Positions 1-11,515 of a DNA stretch of 64,000 nucleotides are shown here, in pieces; position 1 is the first letter of the stretch; each line of letters opens with the position of its first letter. The translations under genes and the position numbers were made by a program. The stretch lies in the NCBI GenBank assembly GCA_039881145.1, contig JAYKKI010000061.1, forward strand, positions 9,770,001 through 9,834,000, written 5' to 3'. Source of the DNA: Druceiella hillmani. Taxonomy: Eukaryota; Arthropoda; Insecta; Lepidoptera; Hepialidae. Below the pieces are notes generated by a model, which saw nothing but the letters and a program-made list of their open reading frames with translations, had not been told where the DNA came from and did not search any database.

Positions 1-190
1 TTGTGCAGTTAAATAAATTTTCAAAAATGGGAAAAATTTGCTTCATTTGTAGTAAACGTTTAAAGTTTTTACAAAAATTAAATCTTTCCCAGACATAATT
101 CTCAGCAATGGGATTTGTTTCCTTGTTGTTAGCTTTGGAGCCTCTAAACAAAATTCACCCTCTAAAGGTACTATAGATATTTTAGTTTTA
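1..190. other. AT-rich sequence, nothing recognised
   Basis: No coding, RNA or repeat signal could be supported here. Confidence 0.5.
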
Positions 191-367
191 TGTTAGATAA
201 TAAACTGGAGACCAAACACTGGGTATTGAGTAATAATGGTTTATTATTAATTATATCAGCCCACTCCGGAGATATTGGTAAATAAATTACCAAGCAAAGA
301 GAAAAAAAGGACATATATTGACTGAGTTACGTTTTTTATACTCTCCACCTGATGTTAATTTTTAACA
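191..367 (-). mobile_element. Putative short LTR (copia-type), minus orientation
   Basis: A 177-bp block starts TGTTAG and ends TTAACA, so it has TG...CA ends in either direction. On the minus strand it begins TGTTAAAAATTAAC and carries a TATAAAAAA box-like run about 30 bases in. The outer 14 bases, and about 20 bases of flank ending in GATGGCAG, recur in the opposite orientation at 2605-2638. That suggests a retroelement terminus with its internal flank. No matching second LTR of full length was found, so this may be a solo or inverted LTR of the family whose body follows. Confidence 0.4.
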
Positions 368-779
368 CTGCCATCTAATTAAAACCATCTTAAAGGGTGT
401 AGGCTCTTCATAGATAATACGCAGCAATATACAGTTGCTATGAATTCTACTTCATTGATACGTAAAGGCATTCACTGTTTTTCAGAAACATGTATACACT
501 TATTGATTCTGTGCTCGTTGTATTTTTCAACGTAATCCTCGCTAAAATCTATAAGAAGGGGTAAGTTTGAAGGATTTTTTCTAAATAATTGTGCTTTAAC
601 TAAAGATACTAAACAAGTGATAAAATATTAATTTCTTCTTCCTAAATCCGGTGAGATTACAATTATAATTTAGGTAATAGGAAAAGAACAAATTATTTTA
701 CATAATTCTTTTACGTTTATTGAAATTTAAACGGCTCTAAGAATTATTCCAAGTCAAGATTTCACATCAAAACTTGTCT

Positions 780-2640
780 CCAATACGAGGAATTGTGTGA
801 TTTTATTACGAATATCAACAACGTAGATCGGATAGAACATTTACAGGTTCAATCGAAAATAATACTACTAACATATCCAACTAACCACAAGCAAAAAAAG
901 TTCTACTGCAAGGAAACATTACAAGGAAAAAATGAACTAATATTACTTGCTTTCAACGACTTAGTGCTAACACATTAAATAGATGTAGATTCTCCAAGAA
1001 TTACATACCATAATTATTGCTGAATGTCAAAATTTAGAGGAATATATTAGAAGAATAATAACCACCACACATAGGAAACACCAGATTTACAGTTGACAAC
1101 GAACCGCTTGGATAAATATTTCTCCTCAGTATACCCGAGTTACAGAAATTAATTTTCACAGCGATTGGAAGTTCCAGTGTGAAGATAAATAAGTATTGAT
1201 TCGTAGTATGCAACTCTTATATATAATGTCAGATTAAGCAATTGTGACGATAAATCTTTAGCAATTAATGAGTATTTAAAGAAAAAGGATGTAAAAATAA
1301 TTTTCAGAAAAGATTTCGTTGTTTTAATTGCAATATATTTAGTCACACAGGCAAAGAATGCAGACGAAAAGAAAACAAAAAAAACTTAGGAAATCAAAAA
1401 AGGTTACGTTGCTGCAATCTCGACTAACGATGTCTGGTACATAAACTCCGATGTTTCCGTATATATGATCAAACATAAACACCTCCTGTATAAAAAAAAC
1501 AAACAGCCACCGTAACTCAGTAGCAGAGACAGCGTCTACTATTGGGAGAGTCAATGTGCGAAAGGATAAACCTTTACAAGTAAAAAGTTTTGGTCAAGTA
1601 AGTTTCGATGTCTACGGATCTGAAAATCAGTTTAATAAATTGCTACTCGGCAATATACTATACATAACAGAATTAGTAAAAAATCTAATATCCGTTAATC
1701 AAATTGTGAAAAATGGTAGTTGAGTGAAAGTAAATGTAGATGCTGTTCAACAATAAGCAAAGAAGAGGAAACATGACATCTTTAGTAATTAGTACCTTTC
1801 GTGATATTTAGATATTAGTAATCTTACGTTTTTATTCAAACTTTCATTATTGTCTTTTAATGTTTCTTCTTTCAATTTTTAGCTTGCCTCATACATGACT
1901 AAGATTTGTTTTAATGAATATCCCGATAGGACAGATTTCAGTCTTTTATGGTTTCCTTAGAGCTCATAGTTTCAAAGATTAAAATTAGTTTTAAATATAT
2001 TTCGCCCACGGTTATCCTATTCTTTTTGTCTTTTATGTTGTCGGTGGTTGAAGATCATCGACGCCGTGATTAGCTACTTCTACGTCAATTAAATCATACA
2101 TGGAAGATAAATACAGTTTGGTTAACTGGTTTGGTCAACGCACAAAATCGGAATTAAAACTGAAATGATACTAATGTTTGTAATTATTATATTAGGGTAA
2201 TGTATCTTACGAGCATGGTAACTCTTTTTTATGTGCTTCCTATTTCGTGAATTTTCTTTCATCTAGGTCTTTAAATTTGTAAAGGGAGTTGTTTACGTAG
2301 ATGATATTTTTCAAATATCAACAATCTTGTTTATATAGTATTTGTGAATTCCACTTTTCCTATGAAATGGTGATACAAATTAAATAATAATTTATTGAAA
2401 TATTCGAAATTAAATTGAAAGAAGTAAATCTAATATATATACAGTTTAAAGGCGTATCCCATTTAAAAAAAAATAATCTAAGTTCTCATTGCCATTTGAG
2501 TCTTATTTTAGACCACTGCTAGTCACTCTAATTTCTTTGCCTTCACCATATAAAATAAGCAGTGTTGGGGACAATATACACAGTTACAAGGTCTTGAATT
2601 AACATGGTTTAAATTAGATGACAGTGTTAAAAATTAACTA
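780..2640 (+). pseudogene. Ty1/copia retrotransposon remnant (gag zinc knuckle, protease, RT)
   Basis: Frames are broken throughout, but three landmarks fall in the correct order on the + strand. At 1320-1361 a CCHC zinc knuckle reads C-x2-C-x4-H-x4-C (CFNCNIFSHTGKEC), as in copia Gag. At about 1425-1710 a frame reads DVWYINSD, resembling the WYLDSGAS active site of copia protease with the catalytic Asp replaced, followed by a leucine-rich stretch and LISVNQIVKNG, which matches the usual NLLSVxxLxxxG block. At 2294-2305 a YVDD box in FVKGVVYVDDIFQIS marks the reverse transcriptase. Integrase is not recognisable. At 2625 the sequence TGTTAAAAATTAAC may be the start of a 3' LTR, since it matches the LTR-like end at 367 in inverted form. 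The element is dead: the protease Asp is lost and stops are frequent. Confidence 0.72.
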
Positions 2641-4430
2641 AAAGTATAGAATAAATAAAAGCCATACCAAATGATGATATCAAAATTACATGCCAAAATG
2701 AAAACAATTATATAACAAATAAGATATATCTCCAAACTAAAATAACGAGAAAAATGAAATAGGTAAAAGAGTCCCATTTACAAAACGGAGTTCCCAGTTT
2801 TAACTAAAAATTGAGAAATTATTCAAATCTGTTATAAAAGTATTGCCGTCATCAACAGTGAACTAAAACTGGAATGCCATAAATTGGAAAACAACTTTCT
2901 TAATATCTTAAAATTACAGAAAATGACATCACATTGAGATCAAAAAAATTATAAAACTTTCCTATTATTTTACAGAGGTTTTAAAAAGTAAAACAATACG
3001 TCTGTGTCTGAAACCATTAATTACTGACTTGCAAAGTGCCATTCAACTACCTAAATATATAAGATGTGCTGTAAACTGTTACACTACATAATACAAAAAA
3101 AATCGATGAATCAATGTAGTAGCATGTGCGATATATAACGAAGAAAATACCCAGTAAACTGAAAAAGTTGTCTAATGCATCAAAAGAAATGAAGATCTCT
3201 AAAAGTGGGGAACATTTCTTCTATTCAACGAATTCAAACTGAGAATATAAAACTGAACAAAATAAGCCATTTACTCTAATAATACTTACCTTAGGATCAT
3301 ACAAGAATAATCAATCTAATGAAAAGAATAATCTGCTATTGCTGATATGCTGAAATTGTTTATTTTATTTCAGATTAAAGTTACATCAACCATCAGCAAA
3401 CCAGAGTGGATAAGCTAAAAAAAATCCAGAATACACCAAACAAAAATTTAAAAAGTACCTCAAATTTAATAACAAATCCTACGAATTATAACTAAATAAG
3501 CAATAAAATAAAAATAAGCAACTTATTTATTACAGATAAGTAGGTAGCTATTTTCAGTGAATTATTTTTTACTTTTTAGCACCTACTTTCTTAAAGTCGA
3601 TTTTTTAAGATCTATTTTATATATACTTCGATTTACGTAAACTTTTGTCGAACAACTCGTAATTTGTTTGGTCAACAAGATTATTGCGAAATATAATTAG
3701 TTAACACTGCTTTTGATAAACTCAATCAACAAAATAATTTCTGTTCTCTTGTCCTATTATTACGCCTATTCTATTAATGGCCAAGAAATGTAATCTTTTC
3801 TTAGGAGTTTAATAATGCTCAAAAATTTAACAGATTTTATATTATGCGTATTAAAATTAAATCCATTACCTATCTATAAGTATTATATTCAAATATAATT
3901 TAAGGTTTTTGTCGAATCAAGTATTTGAAGCAATTTATAAAAACGAGCGTCAGAGTAGTCACATTTTTATATGGGATTAATAGATGGTGTTTTAGATATT
4001 GATGTTTATTGTATTGCTCTGTTTCTGTAATTTATTTTACATTCTTCGTTCAGGTGAAACTTTCAGAAAATATTACTAATTTAAATTTAAGATTACCGCA
4101 TGAAACGCCGTCCATTATCACATATTTAAAAGTAAACATTTTTTTAAGCGCAAACTTCATTAAAATTCTTATTGCGGACGGATCATAAACTGACAAATAT
4201 TTAAAAAACAACATTTTTGTGTTGTGTTACTTTTGTTACGTTTCTCTAAATTGTTTTTTCACATTAAAGTAATGTCACAATAAATCATAAAATCTAATAT
4301 TAAATCTAACAATGCAATAAATTGTGAATATTGACGACGAATATAAATTTTAAATAAATCGAAGCGTTTAAACTAAGTAATCTTATAACGAATACATACA
4401 ACATCGAAAAAGTTTATGTTCAGATGACCA
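2641..4430. other. Intergenic AT-rich DNA, no gene recognised
   Basis: Both strands show only short open frames and poly-A/T runs. No family motif, RNA gene or tandem array was recognised. It may hold further decayed retroelement sequence from the copia remnant upstream. Confidence 0.5.
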
Positions 4431-6520
4431 CCGAAAACAATGTCTGCCCTCACGTGTTGGCCAATTTGCATTGCAGCAGTTTTTGTAAATATTCAATCTG
4501 AATGTCTACTGAGTGAGTGAACTGGTTCAGATGAAATCATAATTAAGTGTTCACATAAATCCCTCTATTTAAAAAAAATTGTCTGATGTGGGTCAATAGG
4601 GATGACGTAATATGTATTCAAACAAATAGAAACACATAGACAAAAATTCGAGAATAAATATTTTTCTGTGGTCCGTAAACCATTTTCTGGTAAATATATA
4701 CAATTTACAAAAAAAAAACAATTTTATAGTTTTACATGTATAAGTAAGTTGAAAATCTGTCTTTTTAAATTTAATTTTTTTTATTTTCGCCTTTTAAGAT
4801 GTGTCCGAAAATCTATTAATGCATTTGCTTGTGTTTTTGTGCTGAAGTGCGTATTGCTATTCGCCTCAAATAATGTTAGCATGTAAACAAGAAAAAATGT
4901 CAATGGAATTTCTATGATTTTTTTAGAAATGTTAAATATTTTTGTTATAAATAAAAACTTAAAGAAAATTAATTTCAAATATCAATATTAAATTACTGCC
5001 TTTTATTATAACGAATATGCAATATAGTATTCGAATATTCTTATTTTGAATCCGTGAAAAATATGTGTCATGACTAAACCTTTTTTATTAATGAAATGTG
5101 TTATTTTAGTTTGATTAAAACCTTTATCATATTTCTATATAATCATTGAAATAATTACATGTACGTAATTTATGTTAACATGTAATTGCTTTTCACATTA
5201 TAATTATCTAGAACTGTATTACGCGTAAATTTTTTTTATCATGTGAATATTTACTTACATCAAATTTCAATAGACATTTTAATAATACATGGATATATAT
5301 GGTGCATATATTAAAATACATCTTGAAATATGATGTAACTAAATATTCATGTGACAATTTTCCACGTAATTTGGTTCTGGATAACGGTTATATAAAAAGT
5401 AGCTACACGTTTACGTAAATGGTGCAAATATAATTAAATATTTTATTAATATTCGTTAAACAAATAAAAGGTTATTTTTATATGAACATAAAAATCTAAT
5501 TTCTTAACTTTGCTGAGTTGCATACGTTCACCGCATCGATATTAAAAAAAAACAGAATCTTTTTTGAGGATTTAAGCATAGAATCTATACTTTCACATTT
5601 CTATATACTTACAATGAAAACGAATGGAAAAAAATAATCCTTAAATTTTTTGGACACTTTTCATTTGACTTCATTAAAAAAAATTCCAAGTTCTTTGCTG
5701 GCCTATAAAAGTTTAGGTTCTAGCCCAAAATAGTTCATTTTTTAATTTTTATTACAATTTTTTTTAACTTGGTTAGGACTATTTTTCTGAAAACTTGCAT
5801 TTCAACTTAAACATTCAATATCTATGACAAAACTAAAAAAAGTAGTAAATAATAAAACAACTTAAAAGTTCATGACTTATATGGTTTAATTAGATTGTTG
5901 TGAAAGTTTGTTTTCCGCATGTATGAAAACAAAATATAATTAAATTTACCTCTTAATAAATAATCTTATATCTAAAATATTATCAAAGTTTTTCTGATTT
6001 ATTACCGTTACATAAAATATAGAATTCCGGTTTTGAAGTAATTTCCTAATCGGATGCAATTATTATTAATAGATGTAACTATTTTCTATCGAGGTATCGA
6101 CAGACAATTTCTCTTAACCGCATTAGCGTTATTCAAAACGTAGTACACGTGTATGTACGTTGTTCTATCATTATGTCTTTATCATAATGTAACGAATATA
6201 ATTGAAGTTATTGGCGAATGGGACGTAAATATGTGGAATGATAATTTTTTAAGAACAACATACGTATTTTATTCTTTTAATTTTTTGTGTTATTATGTAC
6301 GTATTTGCGTAATTTTGCTTAAGCGTTCTTCCTATACAGCTCTAGCTTTAATGACTTACAACTATTAAGACTTAATCTTCAGATCTTCATAGATAAAGGC
6401 AATTCTTCTGCTAGTTTATTTCCTTTCCTAAACTTGATTAAGTTTCGCTTTGAGATTTGGCAATGGAAAATGAAAATATGCCTATTTTTATATCGATACA
6501 AGTGAGTCATTGTACTATGT

Positions 6521-6727
6521 CATGTCGTCAGCGTGGTATGGTGGGTTAATCACAAGGCATACGTCCTTTGACGGCACGGTGCATCCCGTAGACCCGGGTT
6601 CGATTCCCAGTCGCTCATCAAGTGGGGCTGGACAGGTGTTTTGGTTGCTTGTAAGGGATTGCTTTGGTAGTAATAAGCCATATATATCAAACAGATACAT
6701 TAAAGTATATAAATAAAATAAAATCAA
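6521..6727 (+). mobile_element. tRNA-derived SINE insertion
   Basis: The head carries pol III promoter boxes: an A-box-like TGGTATGGTGG near 6535 and a perfect B box GGGTTCGATTCCC at 6596-6608. A non-tRNA body and an A-rich tail of TAAA/TAAAATA repeats follow. The insertion is flanked by TATGT on both sides (6516-6520 and 6728-6732), a likely target-site duplication. The matching sites in copy C (near 30818) and copy B (near 17448) read straight through without it, which fixes both boundaries. Short open frames across it are not genes. Confidence 0.85.
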
Positions 6728-6901
6728 TATGTATCAGTATAACATCCATTTAAATTAAATCATACTGTGAACATACATAAACGCACAGTTTTTCAATATT
6801 TGATTAATACGTGATCCATAGGGGATGATAGGTGTCAAAAAACAGTTCCTATTTCGCTAAGTTATGAAATTTTATAAATGGTCCCTTTTCTTTGATCGAA
6901 G

Positions 6902-7246
6902 TTAAGGGTCTCTGGAGGGGTCCTGAAAATACCCGAGTAGCAAATGGGAGTAATTTCTATCCTGCCGTTTAAGAAAGCCATAGATTTCCTGTTTCAAGCA
7001 GTGATTCTGATTTCGTAGAAAAACAATGGTCCTTCTGAAATTAGTCACCTCTTTTTCTATTTTATCTACTTCAAATAATTTTGCGCTCATACCAATATAC
7101 TGTTTTTGCATTCGTCCAATAAATAACTTAAAATTTTGACGGTCCTCAGAATTCGACCCCCGCGCCCATTGTGCTGTCATCGTGTGCGGTTGACTCTCTA
7201 GGTGCCCGCGTACGTGTAATAATGCGTAACGCTGCTTTTTCCTCAT
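6902..7246 (-). CDS. Repeat-borne open frame with heptad-like segment, unknown function
   Basis: A 114-codon minus-strand frame. Residues about 45-95 contain QKQYIGMSAKLFEVD, then TIVFLRNQN and a Lys/Glu/Leu-rich stretch that could form a short coiled coil. The segment recurs in copy B (16498-16632, + strand: HIGMKAKLFEVDETE, then TIVFLQKQN) and in copy C (31241-31380, minus). In copy B it ends at a stop soon after the QN motif. The N-terminal part (RGSNSEDRQ) is seen only here. No signal peptide or known domain was recognised. It could be a relic of a transposon protein or of an exon carried by the segmental repeat. Function is not assigned. Confidence 0.3.
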   Translation of the reverse strand: MRKKQRYALLHVRGHLESQPHTMTAQWARGSNSEDRQNFKLFIGRMQKQYIGMSAKLFEVDKIEKEVTNFRRTIVFLRNQNHCLKQEIYGFLKRQDRNYSHLLLGYFQDPSRDP

Positions 7247-7896
7247 GAAGATAGTATTATTTTTTGCAAATCGTTTTTGTACAGCATGTTTGGTGTTTAA
7301 ATACTTTGATCACACATTGAAAGCATTTTGTTATCTTTTAACCATAATAATGTAAAAAAATTAATACCTTTTAAGAAGTCGTGTTATAGTCCAAACACAT
7401 GCGCCTTAATGGTAAGGTGAGCATAACGATATTGAGCTATTGGTCTATGATTTTGACAAGATAATGCAATGCCCCTTTGAGTATCAAAAACAGCTTGAGT
7501 TATGTTTTTGTTATTACGAGTGAATTAATTAAATTAATTACAATACGAATTAATTAAAATTAAAATTAAGTGAATTTACTACCAAAGTTACATTTATTTT
7601 TTCGTTATTTGCAGCGGCATTATATATCTTTAGTTTATAGCTTAAATGCTAATTGAATATTAAATATTATATTACTCTCCGATGGGGAAACATTATTAGC
7701 ACATTAGTAATAAGCTTTTATTGAATTAGGTATGAAACGCTTTAAACATTATGCTATAATAATTAATATTTTCGGGGTTAAAACAATATGCCTCTAATTA
7801 TATCGTTGTTTCTCGACATGCCTAATAATCATATTACTCTTATATCGGAAGAGTTTCAATCGACTTCAAGTCACGATAAAGCTTGTATGAAATCTA

Positions 7897-9092
7897 TTGG
7901 GTTGGTAGGAAAATAATGAGCGTTTTCAGTGTTTCCATTTTTTATAGAAAGTGATAGAACCATCAAGTATGTAACAATGTAAAGTGATTGGGGTAACTTT
8001 ATAAATATAAGTCAACTGCTACGGACTGGACTCAGTATTTACTAGAACATGGAAATGATAAGACAGCACACACGTCATGGTCTCTTGCACGTGTTCTATT
8101 TAGAAAACTCACCAGATATACTGTTTAAAATATACATAATGCAGAAGGTGAAGACACGGTCTCTGATATAACTGCAAGATGTTGGCTTCAGGGGTTCAGA
8201 AATGGGAATTATGATTTAAAAGATTTTTCCTGTAGCGAATGACCAGTGGAAGCTACATAGATTTTTTAAAAGAATAAATGGAAAGAGATCCTTGCCTTAC
8301 CTCACGTTGCCTAGACGTAGTGCTCAATTGCATGTATTGGAACACTTGCATTAACTAGATAAAATGTGTAAGCCAGAGGTATGGACACCACATAACCTGA
8401 CCATGGCACAGTCATACTGCCAATATATGTATGAATCTTCTTTCCCTGAGGCGCATACAATCTGGCTTGACCAATTATTAAGTGGATTCTGTATGCAGAA
8501 AAATTGCGATGACTAAGCTCACACGAAACGATGATTCCAAGAGCTAAACTTCATCAAAAGAAAGTTTTATTATTTGTTTGGGGAAGCTAAATGAATTTAT
8601 TACTGGGAGTACTGGCAGAAATTACTACAGTAAACTCAACAATATACTGCAATCAACTTAAACGACTTTACAAAGAAATATAAAACAAACGTAAGGAATA
8701 CTAAAAGGTGTATTCCCCTCACGACAACAGTTTGCTGCATGTAGCTAACGTTGTCCGCTAGAAGTCACTGGGGGATTCTAACACATCCACCACATTCCCC
8801 TGACTTAGCACCGACTTTTTAACGAGATTTTTGTTAATTCTGTTTTTTAAACAGTCGCAGCCAGGATAAAAAGTTTGATGATACAGTAGTGTTGTCAGAT
8901 TTACTTAATAAGTTTTTTGAGTCACAACCCCGAAGTTTTTAATCAGAAACAATTCACTCTTTACCTGAACGTTGGTCATGAATTATAAATAATAATGAAC
9001 CTTAACATGCACAAGAGTAACTAACAATCAATTATAATTTTTCAATAAAAATTTTTTTGCAAATATAATGCTAAATAATTTCTTACCAAAGA
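7897..9092 (+). mobile_element. Degenerate mariner transposon in copy A
   Basis: The left end TTGGGTTGGTAGGAAAATAA follows a TA dinucleotide (7895-7896). The right end, read inward, is TTGGTAAGAAATTATTTAGC, matching about 16 of 21 bases, as expected for terminal inverted repeats. The interior decodes in broken frames to mariner transposase. Near 8140-8260 it reads NAEGEDTVSDITARCWLQGF then RNGNYDLKDFS, matching the HTH region before the GRP linker. The C-terminus near 8920-8990 reads FFESQPRSF then TIHSLPERWS, the usual LPERWQKVI end. Stops and frameshifts throughout show it is inactive. The homologous position in copy C (near 32088) has no insert, so it entered after the A/C duplication. Confidence 0.88.
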
Positions 9093-9179
9093 AGAAGGTC
9101 GTTTCCGACCAGAAGAAGATCGTTACATCTTAGATTACAAAAGCTTTTTGATATTTCTTGTTAGCGATCTTTACAAGTG

Positions 9180-11515
9180 TTAAATCCAATTGTGGATTTA
9201 TATAATGCTTGTCTAAATAAAAAAAAAACGAGTAGTTTTGTGTTATTTCCTAACTCGGTGCTGAAGTGGGAGGGAGTTCTGGAAAAAAAACTCCAGAGGA
9301 ACTCTTCTGGAAAACTCTTAACTTCGGGTTATGGAATATTTTTCTGCCTAAAAGATGATTTCTTAATGTTTTTCTTAAATATATTCTCTATGGAAAAACC
9401 AAATTGATTCTGCAAACAAAGTAATTGGCATAAAATAAAATAAACTCGAGAAGGCATTTCTACGTTTTCATAATGATATCTTATGCGTTTTAAAACTTTT
9501 AGTTTATTTCGGCAAATTTATGATCATCAAGACTGGCAATCTATTTGAAACATTCCTTAAATAAAACAATAAAAACCCAAACCAATTACGCATCAGGGCC
9601 CCAGTGCAAGATAAATACACTAAGTTTCCTAATATTAATACCTAAAACGATTGCTATTTAAGCAGAAATTGTTAAATGTAAGTCATAACTAGTGGTACGA
9701 TTGTAAGTTTATACGTGTTTTTCGTGTTACTGCTTATTGATTCGGTAATACTCACTTTAAATAAAATAAAACACAATGAAATAAAGAGACTAGTCAAAAT
9801 GATAATATATACTAGAACATTTATCATTTTGTTAATTTTATTATGTGTGATGAGCGGAACGCGTTCCCATACAGACGAGTAATTAATAAATATATGTTTT
9901 TAACTGAGTAAATGTATCAATAACATTTTAATAGACTACCTAATTATTGGCACCTTAAAAAAGAGGAAAAGGATCATTATACTACTTAACGAAAAAATAC
10001 CTTATTTTGTTCTGTTATTAATTATTGTTGGTAACAAGGTAAGTGGAAACATGTACAAAGCGGATTAACTTCTTACTTACTGAAATTGCTAAATAAACAA
10101 AAAGTAATGTCTTAACATATTCGTATAAATATGTAAATACATTTTTATGAAAGTTTAAACTATCTTACTACATATTCATCCATATTACGTTATTATAAAG
10201 TATAATGAAACAAAAAAGACTAAGAAATAAGTAAGCAAATCAGGTGGAGAAATACTTTCCCGAAGGTTATATGAGAATTTACCAGATATCGTTCCATCAT
10301 TGTGCGTAAGAGTTAACCTCAGGATATTTTTCATTAAAAAGATTGTACTATAATTTATTTTATTAACAGAGTTTAATAGAATTGTCGCACATGAAAATAT
10401 AATGTCATTCTTGTTTACAATTATATAAATATTTTATGATGAGGGTTATACATTTTTTGATAAGTCATCTTGTTCTATTTTGCTTTTTACCGCGAAAAGT
10501 TTATGCATTCATATTCATACGTATATATATAAACATTCTGATCTGTCCGGGTAAATACATTGTGTTCTTATTTCTATTTCTAAAATTTAAGTCTTATAAA
10601 AAAGATCTAAATTTGGCATTGAAAAATAAAATGGTCCTCTGTCCGTTGATATGTACGTATGCATACCTGAAGACATGTCATAGTTTGCAATTTTTGACAT
10701 AGCTTGCAATTTTTGATTTTTCGATCGAAATAGTAACCTACCGATTTTTACAAGGATATGTCAGATAGTTAAATTTTTACAAACATTTTTTTCCAAAACT
10801 TCCTTTCCTACTGCTCGGCAACTATTCATTACCTCCGAGAAAAGAAGACCTGCATAAAATGCAGATCTCCTTAACCCTTCTCTCTTCTTTCTGCTATTTA
10901 TTAACTTTATTGTAATTGTTTAAATTTAATTAACACTTAAAAAAATTAATTGTGTGTACATCCCGTTTTACCAATGATTTTTTTTATAGTTTTAACGCCG
11001 TCATGTTAGTTTTTAGCACAGATGATATGTTATATTATAAGGAAATTGAGCAGTAAAAATAAATATAGCGTGAGACGAAATTGTCATGTAAACAAATAAA
11101 CTGATATGCTGCCAAATGATGGATTTATGATGAATATCTTAGGGGTACTCCTAGGATATATTGAGTAGTTTTACTAGCGTAGTATTTGAGATTAGACACG
11201 ATTATTTTAATTTTACTTTTTAGATTTTGGTATTAATTTGTTATTTACCTGCCAGTGAATATTTTATAAGTTATTAGGGAAATTACAAATAGGTTAGTAA
11301 AATTTTTGTCATATTTTTTAAATTCTTTTCTGTCTATATGTTATGTTTCTAAACGTTTATATATAATTTTAAATTTTTATTCAAGTTTATTTAGTTATCA
11401 TTAAATAAAAAATAGTGTAAAATAAATTATCTTTAATGTATTTACGATATTCTCTAATGCTACCTTATTTCTGCAAGTAATGATTCATGTGAAATAATAT
11501 ATTTTTTAATAAAAT
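9180..11515. other. Remainder of copy A, no gene recognised
   Basis: Homologous to 32165-34600 of copy C. Open frames of up to 88 codons (for example 10436-10702) are not conserved between the copies and are treated as chance. Confidence 0.55.

Larger units (their letters stand above)
4437..11515 (+). repeat. Segmental repeat copy A (interrupted by SINE and mariner)
   Basis: This region aligns by eye, in order and on the same strand, with 27950-34600 (copy C), and partly in inverse with 16175-18900 (copy B). Anchors include AAATCATAATTAAG/TCAAAATTTAATG near 4540/28030, GCTGAAGTGCG near 4840/28360, AACAGTTCCTATTT near 6840/30935, TCTCGACATG near 7811/31998, and the TTTACCTGCCA block near 11246/34250. 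Divergence is substantial, with many indels, so the duplication is old. Two insertions are specific to this copy: a SINE (6521-6727) and a mariner (7897-9092). No intact gene is carried. The presence of the matching segment directly upstream of a CLIP-protease exon in copy C suggests it derives from protease gene flank or intron DNA. Confidence 0.75.

Noticed and set aside
6596..6608. B box suggesting a tRNA gene
   Set aside because: No foldable acceptor or anticodon arms were seen, and an A-rich tail with target duplication shows a SINE.
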